A stretch of DNA of 64,000 nt from positions 310,001 to 374,000 of the forward strand of contig CBDDKM010000002.1 of the NCBI GenBank assembly GCA_965230225.1, given 5' to 3'. Origin of the DNA: CALSMU01 sp965230225. Lineage in GTDB: Bacteria; Bacteroidota; Bacteroidia; Flavobacteriales_D; Parvicellaceae. Below, piece after piece: positions 32,634 through 42,592 of this stretch (within the stretch, counting starts at the first letter, position 1; each line of letters opens with the position of its first letter). Below the pieces are notes generated by a model. It was not told the DNA's origin and did no database searches. It worked only from the letters and a program-made list of their open reading frames with translations. A program made the position numbers and the translations under genes.

Positions 32634-35600
32634 ATGAAAAAGAATTTTTACTTACTCATTATTTTAATGTTTTCAATGATTGGGTCATCCCAGGCTCAAT
32701 ACATTAATTATGAAGACGATAACGGATGGAATCTAGGATTCAATCTGGGAGGAACCTGGCAGGAACCTAAAGATCAATTAGTGCCTTACGCAGGATTTAG
32801 CGGAGGATTTACATTTGGAAAATCCATTTACGAGAAGGAAGGAAGGTTTTTGGCCTTCGACCTTAGGTTTAGATACCTAAGAGGAAAAAGCTATGGATGG
32901 AAAACCACAATGGATTCTTTATCCATCGAAAATCAACAATTGGGAATCGACACCACCATAATGGGGTTTGATAACTACAAGTTGGATTTAAATGAGTACA
33001 CTCTTGAAGGAGTACTAACGCTTAACAGATTAAGAGAACGTACAGGAATTATCCTTTACGGTTTTGGTGGTGTTGGTTTAACCGATTACCGAGTTAAGTC
33101 AGACTTCATCAACAATGGTGAGGTATACGACTATTCGACAGTAAACACTAATCAGTCGGACAAGCAAATTGCAGATGACCTGAAAGATAATTTCAACGAT
33201 TTCGATTTTGAAACAGATACTTATGGTGAAGGATCTCAGCTTAAGTTTATGCCTTCTTTAGGAGTTGGACTTGGTTATCAAATTACAGAGCACTTTTCTG
33301 CCGGATTAGAGCATAAAATTACTTTCCCATTACACGATAGAATTGATGTGGAAACAACTGGTCCTAACGACCGTTACCACTACACTGCTTTTGTAATGAG
33401 ATGGAACCTGTATAGCAGATATAGAGAGACTTATACTGTTGATCCGGAACCAACTGACCCTACTGTTTATACTAACCCTACTCCAGATCCGGTAACTACT
33501 ACTGTGGTGCCAACGGGAAATAAACCATTGGTAAACATTGTTAACCCTGCGGTAAACAATCATGTTACTCACAACAACACGTTTGTGATCAAGGCCAACA
33601 TTTACTACGTAGAAAACTCAAGTAAAGTTAAGTTCAAACAGAACGGTTACCAAACTACCAACTTTACATTTAATCCTTCTACCAACCAGTTTGTGGCCAA
33701 TGTAACTTTACAGCCTGGAAATAACATTTTTGAAATTGTAGGTACGAATGATTTTGGAAGCGATCAGGACTCTAAGATTGTTATTTACGAACCACAGCAG
33801 GAGATTCTTCCTCCACCGATCGTAACAATAACTAATCCTGCAACTTCTCCTCACAGTACTGAGTCGCCAAACTTTTTGGTTACTTCTACTGTATTGAATA
33901 TTGCTGCAGCTAACCAGATTGAGTTTAGAGTAAACGGAGTGGTTAATAATAACTTTAACTACAACGTTAACAGCAAAGTATTCAGTGCTAATATTCCACT
34001 GCAATTAGGAAGCAATACGATACAGATTAAAGCTACTAACCCTCAAGGGTCTGACAGTAAAACTGCCGTAATACAATACATCAGAGAGAGCATGTCTCCT
34101 CCGGTGGTAACTATATCAAACCCGCCTTCTAGTCCTCACAATACCAATTCGCCGGTGTTTAATGTGAACGGGAAGGTACATAACGTAGCATCGAAGAATC
34201 AAATCAATGTGAAGTTCAATGGATCTAACATTAGCAACTTTACTTACGATATTAATACTTCTAAAATTTCGTTCCCGGTTAACTTATTACAAGGAACTAA
34301 CATTGTACAAATTACTGGTACCAATGCAGCGGGAACTGATTCTAAATCGGCAACCATTATTTACACTCAGCCGGAAGTAATTCCTGCTCCAATTGTAAAC
34401 TTTGTGGTGCCTGCAACAACTTCACACAATGTATCTATTGCAAATATGACCATTAGAGCAACGGTATTAAATGTATCCGGACACTCTGATATTACGGTTA
34501 AGCACAACGGAAACAATGTGGTTAATTTCTCTTACAACGGATTCTCTAAAGAGGTTAGCTTTAATGTTAACCTAATTGATGGAGCCAATGTATTTACAGT
34601 TAAAGGGGTGAATCAGGCTGGTAGTGATGAGAAAACAGCTACAGTTGTTTACTCTAAGCCAAACAAAGATATCCCGCCGGTAGTTACAATTACTTCTCCA
34701 AATGCCAACCCTTATGCAACAGGAAGCGACAATGAAGTGATTACTGCAACAATTGATAATGTACACCACAGAAGTGGAGTTAAGGCAACTTACAATGGAA
34801 TTAAAGTAACAAACTTCAATTTCGACGAAAACTCAGGTAAGTTCTCGTATAGCGCACAATTATCGGGAGGAGCGAATGTACTTACAATTACAGGTACTAA
34901 CTCTGCCGGAAACGCTTCGAAAACACAAACGATTATTTATACTCCAGAAGCGTGTAATCCACCGGAGATTATTGTAAAAGCTCCAACGGATAACCCTCAC
35001 AATACTAAAAACTCAAAAGGGTATATCGAGGCAGACATTATCAATGCTTCTACTGTAGGATTTAAAATCAATGGAAAGAATGCGCCAGGATATAACTACA
35101 ATGCTAGTACAGGTAAATTCTCTTCTTACATCAATAAGTTGGATGAAGGTGCTACGTTGTTCGAAATTGTAGCGGTTAACCAATGTGGAACAAGCTCTGA
35201 AACGATTACAATCATTTACGAAGCTGAAGCTCCATGTGATTTACCTGCTATTAACTGGGTAACTCCTGCAACTACGCCATACGCTTACTCTTCGAGTAAT
35301 AACAGTATGCCTTATGCGGTAAATGTTCTTAATGTTCCTTCAGGGAAACCGGATATTCAGGTTAAACACAATGGAAACCACATTGATTTCGGATACGATT
35401 CTAATACCGGAATGGTGAACGGAAACGTAATCTTAACTGAGGGACCTAACACCGTTGAAGTAATTGCTACTAACGAATGTGGTACCACTTCAAAAACAGT
35501 GGTGATCAACTACAAAGGAATTCAACCAATTTCTCCACCGGAGGTATTATTGAACTCTCCTTCCAGCTATCCTCACTCTCAATCTGGAGCATCGTTTAAC

Positions 35601-36782
35601 ATTAAAGGAAAAGTTAAAAATGTAAATGCTAAGAAAGATGTACAAGTATTGTTAGATGGTCAAAATGTAACCACATTTACCTACAACAAAGCTAACTCTG
35701 ATGTTAATATTTCATTGAACCTGGGAATTGGAAGTCATACACTTTCTGTAAAAGGAACTAATACCGCAGGTGAGGATATTGAAACTGTAGAATTGATTAG
35801 AACTGGTCAGCCACCGGTTGTAAATTACAACAATATTTCGCACCTGACTTCGGCAACTAATCCTAAGATTTTCTCAGTGCAAAATATTCAGTTGAGAGGT
35901 AGTGTACAAAACTTCAATGGAGCTACTTTAACGGTAACTATTGATAATACCCCTACAAATACATTTACTTATAATTCTTCTAATGGTATGTTTATCGTAC
36001 CGGTAAACTTTACGACGAATAACCAAACCATTAAAGTAAGTGTTACTGCTACTAATGCAGCTGGTTCGGATACTAAAACAGCCTACGGTAGATATGTAGA
36101 TGTAAATACCGGAGTAACTACTGATCCCGGAAACGTAACCGGAGGACAAATTGGTGGTGGAACCGTAGGAGGTGGAACCATTGGTGGAGGAAATAACTCT
36201 GGAAATAATGGTAACAATACTGGAGGCAACAATGGCGATAATGCCGGTGGTAACAATGGCTCACATGCCAACGAAGCAGCAAAAACTGCACAGTACAACA
36301 CCAACATTAAAAAGGCAGACATGTACTACAATTCTAAGAAGTGGTCCTCTGCTAAGACTTATTACCAAAAGGCCCTTACTTACAAACCAAACGATTCTTA
36401 CGCTAAGTCTAGAATTGCTGAGGTAACGAATAAGATGAAGTCCAATGTGAACATTAAGCCAACCGGAACAATTACCAAGCCTGGAGGGTCTAAAACTAAT
36501 ACAGGATCTAAATCGAGTGGAAGTAGCTCTTCGGGGTCAAAAACAACTAGCGGCTCTAAGACGTCAAGTGGTTCTAAATCATCAGGATCATCAAGTGGAA
36601 ACAAAGCACAGGATCATAACTCCACAAGATCAAACAGAACGTCGAAAGATCCTAAAGGAAGTGGAACTGGAACAGAAACACAGTCTAAGTCAACTTCCGG
36701 TTCGGGAACTTCAGGAGCAAAACCAACTAAGATTCAACCAAAAGTAGGTGGTACTTCTAAAACCACTAGCGGAGGTAAATAA
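32634..36782 (+). CDS. Giant envelope protein: N-terminal barrel domain, nine Ig-like repeats, TPR-like helices, Ser/Gly/Lys tail
   Basis: 1382 aa from the ATG at 32634 (signal peptide KKNFYLLIILMFSMIGSSQAQ); the frame extends to 32586 without convincing sequence. Residues about 22-280 resemble an outer-membrane barrel (GWNLGFNLGGTW, GIILYGFGGVGLTDY, GLGYQITEHFSAGLEHKI). At about 297-1155 nine repeats of about 95 aa start with 'PP.V.I..P...PH.T' and carry 'N.Fny......f...v.L..G.N...i.gtN..G.d.kt'. A helical pair at about 1208-1268 (AKTAQYNTNIKKADMYYNS ... KTYYQKALTYKPND) looks like a TPR unit. The tail is low-complexity Ser, Gly, Thr and Lys. The overall plan recalls an OM-anchored adhesin or scaffold, but I do not know this architecture. 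It stands alone and ends at a strong terminator. Confidence 0.87.
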   Translation: MKKNFYLLIILMFSMIGSSQAQYINYEDDNGWNLGFNLGGTWQEPKDQLVPYAGFSGGFTFGKSIYEKEGRFLAFDLRFRYLRGKSYGWKTTMDSLSIENQQLGIDTTIMGFDNYKLDLNEYTLEGVLTLNRLRERTGIILYGFGGVGLTDYRVKSDFINNGEVYDYSTVNTNQSDKQIADDLKDNFNDFDFETDTYGEGSQLKFMPSLGVGLGYQITEHFSAGLEHKITFPLHDRIDVETTGPNDRYHYTAFVMRWNLYSRYRETYTVDPEPTDPTVYTNPTPDPVTTTVVPTGNKPLVNIVNPAVNNHVTHNNTFVIKANIYYVENSSKVKFKQNGYQTTNFTFNPSTNQFVANVTLQPGNNIFEIVGTNDFGSDQDSKIVIYEPQQEILPPPIVTITNPATSPHSTESPNFLVTSTVLNIAAANQIEFRVNGVVNNNFNYNVNSKVFSANIPLQLGSNTIQIKATNPQGSDSKTAVIQYIRESMSPPVVTISNPPSSPHNTNSPVFNVNGKVHNVASKNQINVKFNGSNISNFTYDINTSKISFPVNLLQGTNIVQITGTNAAGTDSKSATIIYTQPEVIPAPIVNFVVPATTSHNVSIANMTIRATVLNVSGHSDITVKHNGNNVVNFSYNGFSKEVSFNVNLIDGANVFTVKGVNQAGSDEKTATVVYSKPNKDIPPVVTITSPNANPYATGSDNEVITATIDNVHHRSGVKATYNGIKVTNFNFDENSGKFSYSAQLSGGANVLTITGTNSAGNASKTQTIIYTPEACNPPEIIVKAPTDNPHNTKNSKGYIEADIINASTVGFKINGKNAPGYNYNASTGKFSSYINKLDEGATLFEIVAVNQCGTSSETITIIYEAEAPCDLPAINWVTPATTPYAYSSSNNSMPYAVNVLNVPSGKPDIQVKHNGNHIDFGYDSNTGMVNGNVILTEGPNTVEVIATNECGTTSKTVVINYKGIQPISPPEVLLNSPSSYPHSQSGASFNIKGKVKNVNAKKDVQVLLDGQNVTTFTYNKANSDVNISLNLGIGSHTLSVKGTNTAGEDIETVELIRTGQPPVVNYNNISHLTSATNPKIFSVQNIQLRGSVQNFNGATLTVTIDNTPTNTFTYNSSNGMFIVPVNFTTNNQTIKVSVTATNAAGSDTKTAYGRYVDVNTGVTTDPGNVTGGQIGGGTVGGGTIGGGNNSGNNGNNTGGNNGDNAGGNNGSHANEAAKTAQYNTNIKKADMYYNSKKWSSAKTYYQKALTYKPNDSYAKSRIAEVTNKMKSNVNIKPTGTITKPGGSKTNTGSKSSGSSSSGSKTTSGSKTSSGSKSSGSSSGNKAQDHNSTRSNRTSKDPKGSGTGTETQSKSTSGSGTSGAKPTKIQPKVGGTSKTTSGGK

Positions 36783-36802
36783 ATTAGATAAACTTTATAA
36801 AG

Positions 36803-36840
36803 AAAGAGGCGGGAAATTTATCCCGCCTCTTTTTATTTTT
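36803..36840. terminator. Strong bidirectional terminator
   Basis: AAAGAGGCGGGA (36803-36814) pairs perfectly over 12 bp with TCCCGCCTCTTT (36821-36832), with a 6-nt loop and T runs on the right. It sits between the Ig-repeat gene (+) and pdxA (-). The pdxA stop codon begins immediately after the stem. Confidence 0.92.
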
Positions 36841-37876
36841 TCTTCTGTGGTTGAAGTACGTTACTATGTAATTCTTTATGCTGTTTCCGATTTCTGAAGA
36901 TATCGGTAGCCAATAAAACGGCATTTCTAAAGGATTCTTCAGAAGCTTTTCCTTTACCAGCAATGTCGTACGCTGTACCGTGATCCGGAGATGTTCTAAC
37001 AATCGGCAATCCTGCTGTATAATTCACACCTGAACCTGCTGCTAAAGCTTTAAAAGGGGTTAATCCCTGATCGTGATACATGGCAATAACACCATCAAAT
37101 TTGGTATAATTACCAGACCCAAAGAATCCATCTGACGGATATGGACCATAAACAATCATTCCTTCTTGCTCTGCTTTTTCAATAGCAGGAACAATGATCT
37201 CAGCATCTTCCTCTCCAATCATTCCATTCTCGCCGGCATGTGGGTTTAATCCCAATACTGCTATTCGAGGGCGAGCAATTCCAAAATCCTTTTCCAATGC
37301 ATTTCTTAACAAGACAATCTTATCGTAAATCTTGTCCTTGGTCAATTCTTTCGGAACATCTTTGATCGGAATATGATTAGTAACAATTCCAACTCTTAAG
37401 CTGTCCTTTACCATAAGCATCAGAGACGCATCAGCATTAGACAATTTGGTTAGGTATTCCGTATGTCCTGGAAAATCAAAGTTTTCACTTTGTATGTTCT
37501 TTTTGTTAATTGGTGCGGTAACCAGTACATCAATCTTTCCCGCAGCTAGATCTTCTGTAGCTGCTTCAATAGATTTTAGCGCATATTTACCCCCATTGGC
37601 TGTAGACTCTCCTACTTCCAATTTTACTTCTTCATCCCAAATGTTAACCAGGTTGGCTTTCTTTTGCTTGGCTTTGGTAGCATCATCAATTTTAAAGAAA
37701 TTAAAATTCTGAGCATTTATATTCTTTCTGTAATAAGAGGCAATACGGGTTGATCCGTATACCACCGGAGTAATGTTTTCCATTATCCGATTATCCAGAA
37801 ATGTTTTAATGATGACCTCCATCCCAACTCCATTGATGTCACCAATAGAGATTCCTACTTTAATATTGTCCATCAA
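36833..37876 (-). CDS. pdxA: 4-hydroxythreonine-4-phosphate dehydrogenase
   Basis: 347 aa, cytosolic. It catalyses the NAD-dependent oxidation of 4-phosphohydroxy-L-threonine in the DXP-dependent pathway to pyridoxal phosphate. The N-terminus 'GISIGDINGVGMEVI' and the metal-binding histidines H168 (TNHIPIKDV), H213 (GLNPHAGENG) and H268 (MYHDQG) keep the spacing of His166, His211 and His266 in the E. coli enzyme. 'DFPGHTEYL' and 'RTSPDHGTAYDIAGKG' are also diagnostic. It begins 13 bp after the aminopeptidase gene, so the two are probably co-transcribed. A short Lys-rich tail (QPQKKK) extends past the family core. Confidence 0.96.
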   Translation of the reverse strand: MMDNIKVGISIGDINGVGMEVIIKTFLDNRIMENITPVVYGSTRIASYYRKNINAQNFNFFKIDDATKAKQKKANLVNIWDEEVKLEVGESTANGGKYALKSIEAATEDLAAGKIDVLVTAPINKKNIQSENFDFPGHTEYLTKLSNADASLMLMVKDSLRVGIVTNHIPIKDVPKELTKDKIYDKIVLLRNALEKDFGIARPRIAVLGLNPHAGENGMIGEEDAEIIVPAIEKAEQEGMIVYGPYPSDGFFGSGNYTKFDGVIAMYHDQGLTPFKALAAGSGVNYTAGLPIVRTSPDHGTAYDIAGKGKASEESFRNAVLLATDIFRNRKQHKELHSNVLQPQKKK

Positions 37877-37889
37877 TTCTATTTTGGTG

Positions 37890-39311
37890 TTAATAGTTCT
37901 TTACGAAATCAAAGAATAGTCTTACTCCTGATCCCGTTCCTCCTCTTTTTAAGTAACCTGAATCTTTATCCTGCCAGGCTGGTGCAGCTATATCGCAATG
38001 GATATATGGATAGTCTGTAAAATGTTCCAGAAATTTCCCCGCAGTAATTGCTCCTGCCGTAGGCCCTCCAAGGTTTTTAATATCTGCAATGCTCGATTTG
38101 ATATCATCGCCATACTCATCCCAGAAAGGAAATCTAACTGTTCTTTCGTAGGTATTCTCTCCTGATTTTTCCAGCTTTTGGAATTTATCTTCAGAAGCAT
38201 TACCCATTACCACAGTTCCAGGAGAACCAATGGCTCTCATAGCTGCTCCTGTAAGTGTTGCAGCGTCCATCACCAATTCCGGCTTATACTTTTTAGCATA
38301 ACTCAAAGCATCTGCCATGATCATTCTCCCTTCTGCATCGGTATTCAAAACCTCAACGTTTGTTCCATCAAACATGGTAACCACATCACCAGGAGCATAA
38401 GCATTTCCTCCAGGTCGGTTATCGGTAGAAGGAACTAAACCAATGATATGTACAGGCAATTTAGATTTTGCTATGGCATAAATTGAGCAGGCAACTGCTG
38501 CAGCTCCCCCCATATCACACTTCATAATATCCATAGAGTTTGGAGTTGGCTTCAAGCTCAATCCCCCTGTATCGTATACTACTCCTTTTCCTACCAAAAC
38601 GATAGGCTTTTTGTTTTTAGCATTCTTTGGTTTGTACTCCATAATGCTAAACGTAGCCGGATCTAAACTTCCCTGGTTTACCGCTAGTAATCCTCCCATT
38701 TTAAGGGTTTCGATTTTCATTTGATCCAATACCTCAACTTTGATATCGGCCTTTTTACCCATTTCTACAATTTGGTTGGATAATTCTACTGCGTTTAAGA
38801 ATGAGTAAGGCTCATTTACCAAATCTCTGGCCCAACAAGTAGCTTCTACTACATTGTTTAGATCACTTACATCGCCTTTAGAAACAGAAGAACTTTGAAC
38901 AAATACATTGCTCAAGGTGTTCTTTCTTTTCTTAGCATCTTTGAAGTACTTAATGAATTGGTAGTTGGCTAATGCAATTCCTTCTGCCACTGCCAAAGAC
39001 CATTTTCCATTAGTTTTATCATAAACGGCAACTTCTTTTTGCTTTTCCTGATTAACAAGAGTACAAATGGAAGCACCAGCTTTTCTCACTTTTTCTTGTT
39101 TCAAGTGGTCCGAATCTTTTGATACTTTAACCACAAATACTAACTCATCGTATCGATTTAAAGTTTTGAAAGTGAAATCCTCCTTTAAAACATCCGATAA
39201 ATAGCTTTTTTCTTTTTTATTTACCTCCGTATTTGTAACCTGTTTCAGGTCATTTACGATATATACTTTACAGGTAAACTTTTTCTTACTATTATGTTTT
39301 ATTTGAGTCAT
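37890..39311 (-). CDS. M17 leucyl aminopeptidase family protein
   Basis: 473 aa, cytosolic. The M17 signature NTDAEGR is intact (D325, E327, R329), as are the other metal and catalytic residues: K242 and D247 (VGKGVVYDTGGLSLKP) and D266 (MKCDMGGAA). These enzymes are hexameric, two-metal peptidases that release N-terminal amino acids during peptide turnover. The N-terminal 160 residues form the less conserved macro-like domain. It is followed 13 bp later by pdxA. I see no strict promoter box before it. Confidence 0.94.
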   Translation of the reverse strand: MTQIKHNSKKKFTCKVYIVNDLKQVTNTEVNKKEKSYLSDVLKEDFTFKTLNRYDELVFVVKVSKDSDHLKQEKVRKAGASICTLVNQEKQKEVAVYDKTNGKWSLAVAEGIALANYQFIKYFKDAKKRKNTLSNVFVQSSSVSKGDVSDLNNVVEATCWARDLVNEPYSFLNAVELSNQIVEMGKKADIKVEVLDQMKIETLKMGGLLAVNQGSLDPATFSIMEYKPKNAKNKKPIVLVGKGVVYDTGGLSLKPTPNSMDIMKCDMGGAAAVACSIYAIAKSKLPVHIIGLVPSTDNRPGGNAYAPGDVVTMFDGTNVEVLNTDAEGRMIMADALSYAKKYKPELVMDAATLTGAAMRAIGSPGTVVMGNASEDKFQKLEKSGENTYERTVRFPFWDEYGDDIKSSIADIKNLGGPTAGAITAGKFLEHFTDYPYIHCDIAAPAWQDKDSGYLKRGGTGSGVRLFFDFVKNY

Positions 39312-39506
39312 CTTTTTTGGATTTAAGAGGCTAAAAATAGTGAAATTAACCTCCTCATCAACCGGAATGACAATAAATAAAATTAGTATACCGTTTACCC
39401 ATTTGTTAGCAACGTTTCTACAGTAATGAACGTCAATGAATAGAATAGTCTGAAATACTACTATGTTTAAGCAACATTTTAAGTATTTTAGTGTTTTGTA
39501 ACAGTA

Positions 39507-42179
39507 GTGAGCTCACCATTTTTAAGACATATTGTATTATTGCTGCTATCCCTATCTCCGATATGGGCATTGGCCACTCACAATAGAGGAGGTGAAATCA
39601 CATATACACACATTTCCGGATTAACCTATGAGTTTACCATAACCACTTGTACCGATGTTGGTCCTTCTGCTCAGGCAGACAGAGACGAACTGTACATAGA
39701 TTATGGAGATGGACAGGGAGATACCCTAGCCAGAATTAACTCATTGACTCAGGGAATGCCGATGGATCATCAGAAAAACGTGTACAAAGGGATCCATACC
39801 TTCACTTCGCCGGGAACCTACGTTATCTGCATGGAGGACCCTAACAGAAACGAAGGAATATTAAATATTTATCCTGGAACAGGAGGTTCTGACAATGTAG
39901 TTTTTTCTCTACAAACGCAATTAATTATTGATCCTTTTTCGGGTAATTCTGGTGCTAACAATTCGGTAGCTTTTGATGACTGTCCGTGCCCGGCACTAGC
40001 CTGTGTAAATGAACAATATTGCTACAACGCATTAGCTTACGACCCAGATGGAGATAGTCTTTCGTATGAGCTAGTAGCTCCATTTGGGAGTAATTGCTCT
40101 CCTCTACCCATGCCTACTGTCTACCAATTTCCGCATCAAGTTGCTGGTGGGACTATGACAGTTGACCCCGTTTCGGGAACTATGTGCTGGGATGCCCCTG
40201 CCATGGTTGGTGAGTTTAACTTTACCTTAAAAATTACCGAGTGGAGAAATGGACATGAAGTGGGATATGTTATTCGAGATATTCAGCTTACAGTAATGAG
40301 TAACTGTAGTAATGATGCTCCCGAAATTGACCCACTACCAGATACTTGTGTTATTGCTGGAAACACGATTCAATTTAATGTTCATGCTGAAGATGATAAT
40401 GCTAACCAAGGAATTGAATTAAGTGCATCCGGACTTCCATTTAATGTAATAAGTCCTGCTAACTTCCCTACAGTTTCTGGAACGGGATCGGTTAACGGAA
40501 CGTTTACGTGGAGTACCACTTGCGACCACATCAAACCTGGGCCATATCAAGTATTATTTGGAGTTACTGATAATGGAAATCCATCCTTCTCAGATTACGA
40601 ATCGATGTTAATCAGTGTAATTCCTCCCAAAGTTACCGGAGTAACTGCCAATGCCTTTGGAAATGGAGTTAACATTAACTGGAATGCAACGGGTTGTGCC
40701 AATGCAGAAGGATATAGAATTTATCGTACCTCTAACCCATCGTTTAATCTACCGGATTGTTGCTCTAACCCAGACCCTGAGGATCATGGATTTACTCAGG
40801 TGGGAGAAGTATTTGGAGTAAGCACTACTTCTTACACTGACGTAACGAGTTTAACATTGGGTATTGACTATTGCTATTTGGTTACTGCATTTTACAATGT
40901 AGGTCAGGTGGAAAGTTGTCCTTCGGATACTTCGTGTGCACGATTGCAAAAAGAAGTACCGGTAATTAGTCATGTTACAGTGGTTCAAACGGATGCAACC
41001 AATGGAATTGATTCTGTTATGTGGTCCAAGCCAACTGAACTGGATACTAACCAATACCCTGGGCCTTATTCTTATAAGATCTATCATGGTACTTCTATTA
41101 ATTCGGTAAACACATTAATAGGGCAAACAACTTCATCTACATTTCTTGGAACGAGTGATACTACTTTTACTCATTTTGGTATTGATACTGAGAATCAACC
41201 GAATTATTACCGAGTAGAACTATTCTTTACCAATAGTGGTACAGAAGAGCTTGTTGGAACTTCTAATGAAGCAGGTTCTGTTTACATTACCACTACTCCA
41301 AACGACAATGAAATTACCATTAGCTGGAACGAAACTGTTCCATGGATTAATACAGATTATGAAGTATACAGAGCAACTAACTTTGCCGGGCCATATACTT
41401 ACGTAGGAACAACTACTCAACAGGAATATACCGATACCGGATTGGTAAACGGAGTACAATACTGCTATTTCGTAAAAAGCATTGGATATTACTCTTCTCC
41501 GAGTATTATCTCTCCTTTAGAAAACTTGTCGCAACGAACCTGTGACTCTCCAGTCGATTTAACACCTCCTTGCCCTCCTGTACTTTCCATTGATGGTGAT
41601 TGTGCCATTGGGGAGAATCTATTAACCTGGACCAACCCTAATAACTTCTGCGCAGACGATGTAATGTCTTACAACTTATATTTTACTCCTGTAGAAGGGA
41701 CTCCTATGGAGCTTATAGCGACGTTTGATAATAATGGAGATACTACTTATGTACATAATTATGATGGTTCTGTTGCAGGGTGTTATGTAATTACTGCAAT
41801 CGATTCTGTTCAGTACAGTAACGAAAGTGATTCCAGTAATGTGGTTTGTTTCGATAACTGCCCTTCTTACTGGTTACCAAACGTGTTTACTCCTAATGGA
41901 GATGGATCGAACGACTTCTTTATTCCACTTAACCCGTATAAGTACGTGGAAAGTATTCAAATAGAAATCTATAACCGTTGGGGACAAGTGGTATTTGAAA
42001 CCACTGATCCTGATATTAATTGGGATGGAATTCATAAGGATGCGGGGACTATGGTACCAGATGGTGTATACTATTATTTATGCACGGTAAATACTATCCG
42101 CCTAACTGGTATTGAGCCAATAGTTCTTAAAGGCTTTGTACATAAGTTTAGTCAAAACGGTGGCCCTGCAAATCAATAA
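39507..42179 (+). CDS. T9SS cargo with fibronectin-like domains and type B sorting domain
   Basis: 890 aa. The start is GTG at 39507; the following signal peptide (LRHIVLLLLSLSPIWALA) has no internal ATG. The N-terminal ~250 residues ('THNRGGEITYTHISGLTYEF', 'YIDYGDGQGDT', 'ALAYDPDGDSLSYELVAP') are a beta-rich region typical of large flavobacterial surface proteins. Cadherin/Ig-like (about 270-370) and fibronectin type III-like units (about 375-775; 'NINWNATGCANAEGYRIYR', 'TISWNETVPW') come next. The type B domain closes the protein: 'LPNVFTPNGDGSNDFFIPL', 'IEIYNRWGQVVFE', 'WDGIHKDAG', 'DGVYYYL'. No PorP/SprF gene adjoins, so anchoring would depend on one elsewhere. Confidence 0.92.
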   Translation: MSSPFLRHIVLLLLSLSPIWALATHNRGGEITYTHISGLTYEFTITTCTDVGPSAQADRDELYIDYGDGQGDTLARINSLTQGMPMDHQKNVYKGIHTFTSPGTYVICMEDPNRNEGILNIYPGTGGSDNVVFSLQTQLIIDPFSGNSGANNSVAFDDCPCPALACVNEQYCYNALAYDPDGDSLSYELVAPFGSNCSPLPMPTVYQFPHQVAGGTMTVDPVSGTMCWDAPAMVGEFNFTLKITEWRNGHEVGYVIRDIQLTVMSNCSNDAPEIDPLPDTCVIAGNTIQFNVHAEDDNANQGIELSASGLPFNVISPANFPTVSGTGSVNGTFTWSTTCDHIKPGPYQVLFGVTDNGNPSFSDYESMLISVIPPKVTGVTANAFGNGVNINWNATGCANAEGYRIYRTSNPSFNLPDCCSNPDPEDHGFTQVGEVFGVSTTSYTDVTSLTLGIDYCYLVTAFYNVGQVESCPSDTSCARLQKEVPVISHVTVVQTDATNGIDSVMWSKPTELDTNQYPGPYSYKIYHGTSINSVNTLIGQTTSSTFLGTSDTTFTHFGIDTENQPNYYRVELFFTNSGTEELVGTSNEAGSVYITTTPNDNEITISWNETVPWINTDYEVYRATNFAGPYTYVGTTTQQEYTDTGLVNGVQYCYFVKSIGYYSSPSIISPLENLSQRTCDSPVDLTPPCPPVLSIDGDCAIGENLLTWTNPNNFCADDVMSYNLYFTPVEGTPMELIATFDNNGDTTYVHNYDGSVAGCYVITAIDSVQYSNESDSSNVVCFDNCPSYWLPNVFTPNGDGSNDFFIPLNPYKYVESIQIEIYNRWGQVVFETTDPDINWDGIHKDAGTMVPDGVYYYLCTVNTIRLTGIEPIVLKGFVHKFSQNGGPANQ

Positions 42180-42326
42180 TAGGGCAATCGACCAATTAAA
42201 CTACTTCTTTTTATTTAGTTTACTTTATTGATAAACAGCTCTTTAAACTGTTCAAAACCTGTTTTTTTGTTGATAAATGAGCATTTTTAGACGAAACTCT
42301 TCATTTTAGTCTTCGTTTCTTTATAT

Positions 42327-42482
42327 ATGCACAAATCTGTAAAGTCGGTCATAGAATACGCAAACAAAAAAGGAACTTCCATCAGAGTTCTTCAACGTTA
42401 TTTTCAAATGAAGAGAAACATTTCGTTTGATTACGAATCGTTGAAACGTAGGGTTAAGTTGATGGATACTCAATTGAATTGA
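42327..42482 (+). CDS. Small basic protein of 51 aa, possible nucleic-acid binder
   Basis: ATG at 42327, TGA at 42480-42482, product MHKSVKSVIEYANKKGTSIR followed by VLQRYFQMKRNISFDYESLK and RRVKLMDTQLN. It is strongly basic and predicted helical, with a spacing (IEYANKKGTS ... QRYFQMKRN ... YESLKRRV) that hints at a small helix-turn-helix. No similar family comes to mind. It occupies a 413-bp gap between the T9SS cargo gene and the exonuclease gene; the remaining parts of that gap (42180-42326 and 42483-42592) show nothing but a weak AT-rich hairpin near 42232-42250. Confidence 0.55.
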   Translation: MHKSVKSVIEYANKKGTSIRVLQRYFQMKRNISFDYESLKRRVKLMDTQLN

Positions 42483-42592
42483 TCTTAATTCAACCTATTT
42501 TTCTCTCTGTTCCCAGCTTGAATGGAGGGGATTTCTGTGCGCAATAAACTGAAGTATTCATATATACCGTATCTTTCGAGTAAATATTAAAT

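Noticed and set aside
33500..36100. Regularly spaced repeats, checked as a possible CRISPR array
   Set aside because: Spacing is about 285 bp, the frame stays open, and the repeats are protein-level Ig-like units with divergent DNA.
42232..42250. Hairpin AACAG/CTGTT after the T9SS cargo gene as terminator
   Set aside because: The stem is only 5-6 bp and the T run is about 15 nt away.
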